Shown here: in pieces, positions 1-3,210 of the stretch | Layout of the letters: every line of letters starts with the position of its first letter | Numbering within the stretch: the stretch's first letter is position 1 | Source of the DNA: Peptococcaceae bacterium UBA3937 | Lineage (GTDB): Bacteria; Bacillota; Peptococcia; DRI-13; DTU073 | Reading direction: 5' to 3' | Assembly: GCA_002385735.1 (NCBI GenBank) | Contig: DGEB01000043.1 | Span: 586 to 5,798, forward strand | DNA length: 5,213 nucleotides | Program-made: the position numbers and the translations under genes | The notes under the pieces: generated by a model | What the model saw: only the letters and a program-made list of their open reading frames with translations | Database searches by the model: none | Told to the model about the DNA's origin: nothing

Positions 1-266
1 ATGCTCATTAAGGTGGCTAAGGCTTTAACCTCGTTGAGATCCGTATTGGGGTGAAAACGGATGCCCCCTTTCGCGGGACCTAAAACATCGGTATGTTGCA
101 CCCGGTAACCTTTAAATACTTTCACCTGCCCATTATCCATTCTTACCGGGAAAGAAACTTCCAAGGCCCTTTTCGGCTCTAAAACTGCTTTCGCTGTTTC
201 TTCATCTAAATTCAACAGCTTGATGGCGCGCTTAATTTGGTACTGTGCCGCTTCGTTAAACTTCAT
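1..266 (-). CDS. Glutamate dehydrogenase, N-terminal 88 codons (3' end outside window)
   Basis: This is the start of a Glu/Leu/Phe/Val-family dehydrogenase, most likely NAD(P)-dependent glutamate dehydrogenase, a cytoplasmic enzyme interconverting glutamate with 2-oxoglutarate and ammonia. Reading the minus strand from ATG at 266 gives an open frame of 88 codons to the window edge. It contains the family's N-terminal dimerisation-domain signature: a PVRMDNG stretch (residues 40-46), GYRVQH (53-58) and GPAKGGIRFHP (63-73), where Lys66 matches the conserved substrate-binding lysine, then EVKALATLMS. The segment with the catalytic lysine and the whole Rossmann domain lie outside the window, so NAD versus NADP preference cannot be judged. 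The ATG sits 8 nt behind a purine-rich GAGGGGGAG ribosome binding site, which fixes the start. It is separated from the upstream membrane-protein gene by a terminator-like hairpin and probably has its own promoter. Family assignment is firm; gdhA versus gudB/rocG naming is not possible. Confidence 0.94.
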   Translation of the reverse strand, partial: MKFNEAAQYQIKRAIKLLNLDEETAKAVLEPKRALEVSFPVRMDNGQVKVFKGYRVQHTDVLGPAKGGIRFHPNTDLNEVKALATLMS

Positions 267-274
267 ATTTAAAA

Positions 275-284
275 CTCCCCCTCT
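275..284 (-). promoter_or_regulatory. Ribosome binding site of the glutamate dehydrogenase gene
   Basis: On the minus strand AGAGGGGGAG lies 8 nt before the ATG at 266. The spacing and purine content fit a Firmicutes Shine-Dalgarno site and support that ATG as the start. Confidence 0.75.
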
Positions 285-318
285 TTTCCTCTTTTCGCGT
301 GGATTTTTCTTGTTATAC

Positions 319-373
319 TATACAATATTTTATTTTTCGCTGCTATACCCTTGTTTCATGTATACAATATTTT
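319..373. repeat. Tandem 13-bp direct repeats upstream of glutamate dehydrogenase
   Basis: The sequence TATACAATATTTT occurs at 319-331 and again at 361-373 on the plus strand (AAAATATTGTATA in the direction of the dehydrogenase gene). The starts are 42 bp apart, about four helical turns, so both copies would face the same side of the DNA. They lie 53-107 bp before the start codon, where the promoter must be. The proximal copy runs into TATAGTATAAC, which contains -10-like hexamers, but I find no convincing -35 box at the right distance. The pair could be operator sites, an AT-rich upstream element, or chance in an AT-rich stretch. Confidence 0.45.
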
Positions 374-403
374 TCACGGAACAATACGGGTAAAAAATAA
401 TTG

Positions 404-446
404 AGTAAAGCAGACCCCGGAAAACAAGCGCAGGTCTGCTTTTACT
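404..446 (-). terminator. Terminator-like hairpin behind the small membrane protein gene
   Basis: The arms GCAGACC (410-416) and GGTCTGC (433-439) pair perfectly. The stem extends by three A-T pairs and, past a one-base bulge, by AGT/ACT, giving about 13 pairs around a 16-nt loop. On the minus strand it is followed after a few bases by TTATTTTTT (down to about 391), and the nearest upstream gene on that strand stops at 512. It therefore most likely ends that transcript before the dehydrogenase promoter. The U-run is not immediately adjacent, so efficiency is uncertain. On the plus strand the second arm is followed by only a short T-run. Confidence 0.6.
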
Positions 447-511
447 ATTTCATGGACAATATTCTGTTTCGCTAACTGCTGATTGCTTTTTGCCTCCGGA
501 TTGCCGGACAA

Positions 512-1024
512 TCACATGGAAACATCCTCGCTTGGCTTTTCATCCTGTTTTTCATCCTGATTTTCATCCTGTTTATGTACCATAGGATCATTACGCATCA
601 TGTAGAATAAGAAGGGCACGGTCACTGAAAGAATGCTGATGATGGTATAGGTTACTGCATTATTAGGCCGGTATAACAAATAAACATTGTAACAAGCCGC
701 CAAGTAAAGGACAAACCCGGCTAAGGCAAGTAATTGCCCGATAAGTGGAATCCCGCCACAGAGAATTAAAACAACAAAAGCTATCGGTAATACTAGTTCG
801 GCACTAGGAATAACAAAATCCTTTACCTTGATTTCCTTGATTAATTTCCCCATGATATACATCTGGGCAATGGGAACAAACGCAAGCCAGCTGTTTTCCA
901 AGCCTGCGTTTTTGGCCATTTGGTACAGACCGATGGAAAATATGATATATAAGGCCACAGCAACAATAAATAAAAGGAAGCTTAGAAGGATAAAGATACC
1001 GCCTAAAAATACCAGTGTCTCCAC
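512..1024 (-). CDS. Small multi-pass membrane protein with acidic QDE-repeat tail, function unknown
   Basis: I do not recognise a characterised family. The product is 170 residues and strongly hydrophobic, with about four predicted membrane segments at roughly residues 4-32, 72-90, 93-115 and 122-142. Between the first two is the most distinctive stretch, GLYQMAKNAGLENSWLAFVP (32-51), followed by a basic loop. The last ~25 residues are hydrophilic and carry the tandem repeat QDEN-QDEK-QDEK (152-163). The best start is GTG at 1024: AGGAGG at 1033-1038 lies exactly 8 nt before it. The in-frame GTG at 1033 would add three residues but overlaps that same Shine-Dalgarno and is therefore unlikely. 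A good promoter lies at 1056-1084, just behind the ABC-F stop, so the gene can be expressed alone. With no terminator between them, readthrough from the ABC-F gene is also possible. The protein probably sits in the cytoplasmic membrane. Nothing visible indicates an enzymatic or transport function. Confidence 0.85.
   Translation of the reverse strand: METLVFLGGIFILLSFLLFIVAVALYIIFSIGLYQMAKNAGLENSWLAFVPIAQMYIMGKLIKEIKVKDFVIPSAELVLPIAFVVLILCGGIPLIGQLLALAGFVLYLAACYNVYLLYRPNNAVTYTIISILSVTVPFLFYMMRNDPMVHKQDENQDEKQDEKPSEDVSM
537..572 (-). repeat. Three tandem 12-bp units encoding QDE(K/N) repeats
   Basis: The plus-strand unit TTTTCATCCTG(T/A) occurs three times head to tail at 537-548, 549-560 and 561-572, with only one base differing between copies. 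On the minus strand, in frame, it encodes Gln-Asp-Glu-Lys/Asn repeats in the cytosolic-looking tail of the membrane protein. Near-identity at DNA level points to recent slippage or duplication, and copy number may vary between strains. Confidence 0.9.
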
Positions 1025-1032
1025 ATTGTTCA

Positions 1033-1038
1033 CCTCCT
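1033..1038 (-). promoter_or_regulatory. Ribosome binding site that decides the start of the small membrane protein
   Basis: A perfect AGGAGG on the minus strand lies 8 nt upstream of the GTG at 1024. It touches the GTG at 1033, which rules out the longer start on spacing grounds. Confidence 0.85.
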
Positions 1039-1055
1039 ATTCCCTGGTTTACTAA

Positions 1056-1084
1056 ATAATACTATAAGACAAGACTTTTTACAA
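1056..1084 (-). promoter_or_regulatory. Sigma-A-type promoter of the small membrane protein gene
   Basis: On the minus strand a -35 box TTGTAA (1079-1084) is separated by exactly 17 bp from a -10 box TATTAT (1056-1061). They match the vegetative consensus in four and five of six positions. Transcription would start near 1049, giving a 5' leader of about 25 nt that contains the AGGAGG site. The promoter begins 9 bp behind the ABC-F stop codon. Confidence 0.65.
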
Positions 1085-1092
1085 TGCTTTAT

Positions 1093-2820
1093 TTAATTTT
1101 TATTAATCGTTTTATTCATCATTTTTAACTGAACCAGGATTTTTTGGTACTCTTCCTCCAGCAATTCTTTGGATGCATTAGGGAAAGACATTTTCGTAAT
1201 AATTTCGCTGAGCCTCATTTGTAAAATCGACCTGGTCAACTCTTCGGCCGTGTCTTCCCTGTCCCCAGACGCGTTGGGGCCGCCTTCCTCCTGCGCTTGG
1301 CCGTATCCTGCCAATTCCAGGATTTTTTTGTTCTCGATGAGCAAAAGCCGGTCCGCAACAGCCTCCACAAAGGCCCGGTCATGGGAGACAAATAACACCG
1401 TGCCTTCATATATTTTGAGGATCTTTTGCAAAGCTTCAAGCGAGCTGAAATCAAGATAATTAGTAGGCTCATCCAGTAATAATACATTGGCCCGGGAAAC
1501 AAACAATTTGGCAAAAGCAACCTTGATTTTTTCCCCGCCGCTTAGCACACCCACTTTTTTATACACATCATCACCGATAAAAAGCAATCGGGCCAGGATG
1601 GTTCGGATTGTCGTTTCATCCTGCACACTGTCTTCCCTTACATTTTCCAGGATTGTTCTATCATAATCGAGGTTTTCAAACCCTTGGAAAAAATAGCCGA
1701 TCCTCGCCTTGGGAACAAGATAAATTTCCCTGGACTCCCTTGTTCCCATGGCCTGCTGATAAATCAGATTTAACAGGGTTGTTTTACCGGAGCCGTTGGG
1801 ACCAACTAAGGCTGTTCTGCTCCCGTTATATAGCTTAAAAGCGGCATGGCGAAAAATCTCGTTTTGGCCATAACTGAAACACAAATCCTCACAAGAAATG
1901 ACGATTTTATTGCGCGGAGGGTCGGTTAAAGAAAAATCAAGCTTGATGACCGGCTCGACCTTGGGCTTTTCTTTAACCTTCAACTGCTCTAACCGTGTCT
2001 TAAGACTGTTCACCGTGCGGTGTAGCTTTTTCTGTTTTTCTTGCACTGTGCCTTTATGCAACCGGGCTTCCGAATTTCCCATGCGCGCCGGAGCCTTTCG
2101 GGTCGACTTTGCTTTCTCCCTTTGCCGGCGTATCGCCCCTTCCAGTTTCCGTTTTTCCTGGAGATATTGTTCATATTCGGCCTGGGCCCGTCCCTCTTGC
2201 TTCCGTTTTTGCTCTAAATATGCCGAAAAGTTTCCTTCATAAAAAGCCAGCTTGCCGTTCCGTACCTCAATGATTTTGTGGCAAAATTCATCCAGTAAGG
2301 CCCGGTCGTGACTAATGAGCAGCAGGGTCTCCACCTGTTTCAGCTTCTCTTTCAACAGGTCAATACCCTGAACATCAAGATTGGTAGTAGGTTCGTCCGC
2401 CAAAAGAATTAGGCGGCCTTTACTTAATGCCTGGGCCATTTCCAGCCTGGTCTGTTCACCGCCACTTACAAGGCTTGCCCCCAGCTTATCTTTGACCCCT
2501 AATTCTTTGAGGATTTTTAACTTCTCCAGGCTATTTTCCTCTTCATCGCTTTTGCTTTCATTTTCTTCAGAAGTATTTCTATCCTGCTTCCTATCCTGAT
2601 AGGCCAATTGACGCAGATAAGCCACATCACAATGTCTTGTGACCGTCCCCTCATCGGCTTCAACCTCGCCGGCGAGAATGTTTAACAAGGTCGTTTTCCC
2701 GGCCCCATTTTGACCGACGATGCCGATTTTATCGCCGGCATGGACCTCTAAACGCTCGCAAAATAAGATTAACCTGTCGTGGTAATATTTTTTTATATTA
2801 ACAGCTTTCAAAAGTAGCAT
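1093..2820 (-). CDS. ABC-F ATPase, antibiotic-resistance (ribosome protection) type
   Basis: This is a complete 575-residue protein with two nucleotide-binding domains and no membrane segment, as in the ABC-F family. The first domain has Walker A GQNGAGKTT (36-44), signature VSGGEQ (118-123), Walker B LILLADEPTTNLD (137-149, catalytic Glu143) and switch His171. The second has GPNGSGKTT (340-348), LSGGEK (426-431), LLLDEPTNYLD (447-457, Glu451) and His480. Between them, at about 203-288, is a charged coiled-coil linker with a basic tip (KSTRKAPARMGNSEARLHKG), the part that in Vga, Lsa and VmlR reaches the ribosomal P-site tRNA and peptidyl-transferase region. A C-terminal helical extension (about 523-575) resembles the one in VmlR. 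DEPTTNLD in the first Walker B and the linker fit the Vga/Msr/VmlR-like group better than housekeeping EttA/Uup types. The likely role is displacement of lincosamide, streptogramin A or pleuromutilin drugs from ribosomes; the spectrum is inferred. The ATG lies 8 nt behind AAAGGAGAG. The long structured leader suggests drug-inducible attenuation. Confidence 0.96.
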   Translation of the reverse strand: MLLLKAVNIKKYYHDRLILFCERLEVHAGDKIGIVGQNGAGKTTLLNILAGEVEADEGTVTRHCDVAYLRQLAYQDRKQDRNTSEENESKSDEEENSLEKLKILKELGVKDKLGASLVSGGEQTRLEMAQALSKGRLILLADEPTTNLDVQGIDLLKEKLKQVETLLLISHDRALLDEFCHKIIEVRNGKLAFYEGNFSAYLEQKRKQEGRAQAEYEQYLQEKRKLEGAIRRQREKAKSTRKAPARMGNSEARLHKGTVQEKQKKLHRTVNSLKTRLEQLKVKEKPKVEPVIKLDFSLTDPPRNKIVISCEDLCFSYGQNEIFRHAAFKLYNGSRTALVGPNGSGKTTLLNLIYQQAMGTRESREIYLVPKARIGYFFQGFENLDYDRTILENVREDSVQDETTIRTILARLLFIGDDVYKKVGVLSGGEKIKVAFAKLFVSRANVLLLDEPTNYLDFSSLEALQKILKIYEGTVLFVSHDRAFVEAVADRLLLIENKKILELAGYGQAQEEGGPNASGDREDTAEELTRSILQMRLSEIITKMSFPNASKELLEEEYQKILVQLKMMNKTINKN

Positions 2821-2828
2821 AAAAAAAT

Positions 2829-2837
2829 CTCTCCTTT
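2829..2837 (-). promoter_or_regulatory. Ribosome binding site of the ABC-F gene
   Basis: AAAGGAGAG on the minus strand lies 8 nt before the ATG at 2820, separated from it by ATTTTTTT. The neighbouring GTAAAGGA can pair with TCCTTTTAC at 2855-2863 with a single bulge, so the site may be hidden in some conformations of the leader. Confidence 0.8.
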
Positions 2838-2843
2838 ACCCCA

Positions 2844-2916
2844 GCCGGAAAAAAGTAAAAGGAAAGATCCTTGCTTATGAGAATCTCCTTTGTCCATTTC
2901 CTTTAACTAATCCGGC
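2844..2916 (-). terminator. Leader attenuator hairpin with U-run before the ABC-F gene
   Basis: On the minus strand AAAGGAAA (2897-2904) pairs perfectly with TTTCCTTT (2858-2865), and a GT/AC extension follows beyond one mismatch. The distal arm runs directly into TTACTTTTTT (down to 2849), as in an intrinsic terminator. Farther out, GCCGGA (2911-2916) pairs with TCCGGC (2844-2849), closing a larger stem. The proximal arm overlaps the TAA stop of a 12-codon leader ORF and its last codons, so a stalled ribosome would cover it. The loop is long (about 31 nt) and the stem is A-T rich, so terminator strength is uncertain. An attenuation role is inferred. Confidence 0.5.
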
Positions 2917-2941
2917 GAAAAATGAAAGCATAACCAGTCAT
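2903..2941 (-). CDS. Putative 12-residue leader peptide MTGYAFIFRRIS
   Basis: A short ORF in the ABC-F leader starts with ATG at 2941 and stops with TAA at 2903-2905. It begins immediately behind a hairpin (2942-2982), and its last codons (Arg-Arg-Ile-Ser) form the arm GCCGGATTAGTTA, which enters two alternative leader structures. Leader ORFs in this position regulate many ribosome-protection and erm genes through drug-dependent stalling. There is no strong Shine-Dalgarno site: only AAGTAAG precedes it. Translation might instead depend on reinitiation after the four-codon ORF at 2959-2973, which has a better site. A second ORF in another frame (2875-2931, MLSFFAGLVKGNGQRRFS) overlaps it and is an alternative. 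Translation of either is unproven. Confidence 0.4.
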   Translation of the reverse strand: MTGYAFIFRRIS

Positions 2942-2982
2942 GGTCGCTTACTTGCTTTTCAAGCACTAAGCATTAACCGACC
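2942..2982 (-). other. Leader hairpin directly before the leader-peptide ATG
   Basis: The minus-strand RNA can fold as nested stems: TGCTT/AAGCA around a GAA loop, GCTT/AAGC outside it, and GGTC (2979-2982) with GACC (2942-2945) at the base, with a 7-nt bulge on the 5' side. The base of the hairpin touches the ATG at 2941. The fold could hide the start region of the 12-residue ORF or pause the polymerase. There is no U-run, so it is not a terminator. Confidence 0.45.
2959..2973 (-). CDS. Putative four-residue mini-ORF (MLSA) in the ABC-F leader
   Basis: ATG at 2973 is preceded by AAGGGG (2981-2986) at 7-nt spacing, the best-placed Shine-Dalgarno-like site in the leader. The frame closes after four codons with TGA. 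It lies within the hairpin at 2942-2982, and its stop is 17 nt before the ATG of the 12-residue ORF, close enough for reinitiation. Such a short ORF could arise by chance, and expression is speculative. Confidence 0.25.
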   Translation of the reverse strand: MLSA

Positions 2983-3063
2983 CCTTAACCTGCCGTCTTC
3001 AAAACCTTTACAGATTATTTGCCGAATTAGTTATTCTTCATTCGAAAGCTACCGTTCCTTTCT

Positions 3064-3084
3064 GCGCCGACCCTTTCCCGGCGC
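3064..3084 (-). other. GC-rich hairpin in the 5' part of the ABC-F leader
   Basis: GCGCCG (3079-3084 on the minus strand) pairs perfectly with CGGCGC (3064-3069) across a 9-nt loop (GGAAAGGGT). No U-run follows it on either strand, so it is more likely a structural or pause hairpin of the leader RNA than a terminator. Confidence 0.5.
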
Positions 3085-3090
3085 TAATTT

Positions 3091-3111
3091 GATTAAACTT
3101 AAACTTTAATC
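3091..3111. repeat. 21-bp inverted repeat at the start of the ABC-F leader
   Basis: GATTAAA and TTTAATC are perfect 7-bp arms around CTTAAAC. The element lies just downstream of the -10-like TATACT, so it would cover the transcription start or form a hairpin at the very 5' end of the RNA. It could be an operator or an RNA-stabilising element. A-T richness makes chance possible. Confidence 0.35.
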
Positions 3112-3119
3112 CTAATACC

Positions 3120-3125
3120 AGTATA
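3120..3125 (-). promoter_or_regulatory. Possible -10 box for the ABC-F transcript
   Basis: TATACT on the minus strand matches the -10 consensus in five of six positions and lies between the terminator of the upstream gene and the leader structures. No good -35 box is found 16-18 bp upstream. An alternative pair is TTGCTG with TATTAG at 18 bp. A start near 3113 would give a leader of about 290 nt. Confidence 0.35.
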
Positions 3126-3164
3126 GCGAAAAAAGCAGCAAAAAGCGATTCTTTTATTCAAAAC

Positions 3165-3200
3165 AACAACTCTCGGGGTTTTTGCCCACCGAGAGTTGTT
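3165..3200 (-). terminator. Intrinsic terminator of the surface-protein gene
   Basis: The arms AACAACTCTCGG (3165-3176) and CCGAGAGTTGTT (3189-3200) form a perfect 12-bp stem with a 12-nt loop. It starts 10 nt behind the TAA at 3211-3213. On the minus strand a modest T-rich tail (GTTTTG) follows. Position and stem quality make it the terminator of the gene ending at 3211 and isolate that gene from the ABC-F transcript. Confidence 0.8.
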
Positions 3201-3210
3201 ATTGGGCTGT

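Larger units (their letters stand above)
267..511. other. Intergenic region between the small membrane protein gene and glutamate dehydrogenase
   Basis: This 245-bp stretch holds no credible coding sequence. It contains the dehydrogenase ribosome binding site, the two 13-bp direct repeats and the terminator-like hairpin. Just behind the stop codon of the membrane-protein gene, at 481-513, there is also a small set of competing inverted repeats (TCCGG/CCGGA and GATTG/CAATC) with no obvious role. Confidence 0.6.
2904..3033 (-). promoter_or_regulatory. Long-range inverted repeat, candidate antiterminator pairing in the ABC-F leader
   Basis: On the minus strand TAACTAATTCGGC (3021-3033) is complementary over 13 bases to GCCGGATTAGTTA (2904-2916), with twelve Watson-Crick pairs and one G-U. 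The downstream arm is the same one that otherwise pairs with TCCGGC and lies next to AAAGGAAA of the terminator-like stem, so the two folds exclude each other. The downstream arm also encodes the end of the 12-residue leader ORF. This three-part arrangement is typical of attenuators. Which fold is on and which is off cannot be decided by eye. Confidence 0.55.
2821..3210. other. Long gene-free leader and intergenic region upstream of the ABC-F gene
   Basis: This 390-bp stretch has no ordinary gene on either strand. Read on the minus strand it contains, in order: the terminator of the surface-protein gene, a -10-like box, a 21-bp inverted repeat, a GC-rich hairpin, the upstream antiterminator arm, a hairpin before the leader ORFs, one to three short leader ORFs, a terminator-like stem with U-run, and the ABC-F ribosome binding site. 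Confidence 0.7.

Noticed and set aside
481..513. Competing inverted repeats TCCGG/CCGGA and GATTG/CAATC next to the stop of the membrane-protein gene
   Set aside because: The stems are only 5 bp and no U-run follows on the minus strand. The hairpin at 404-446 is a better terminator.
828..1055. A 75-codon plus-strand frame across the start of the membrane-protein gene
   Set aside because: It is antisense to the hydrophobic coding region and its promoter, with no ribosome binding site.
1169..2599. Several plus-strand open frames and one minus-strand frame inside the ABC-F gene
   Set aside because: All are covered by the strongly supported ABC-F coding sequence, which has intact motifs throughout. 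None has a recognisable domain or start signal.
3070..3120. CRISPR array, tRNA, rRNA or transposon ends in the long intergenic region
   Set aside because: I looked for regularly spaced repeats, cloverleaf arms with CCA-type ends, rRNA motifs and terminal inverted repeats with target duplications. None is present here or elsewhere in the window.
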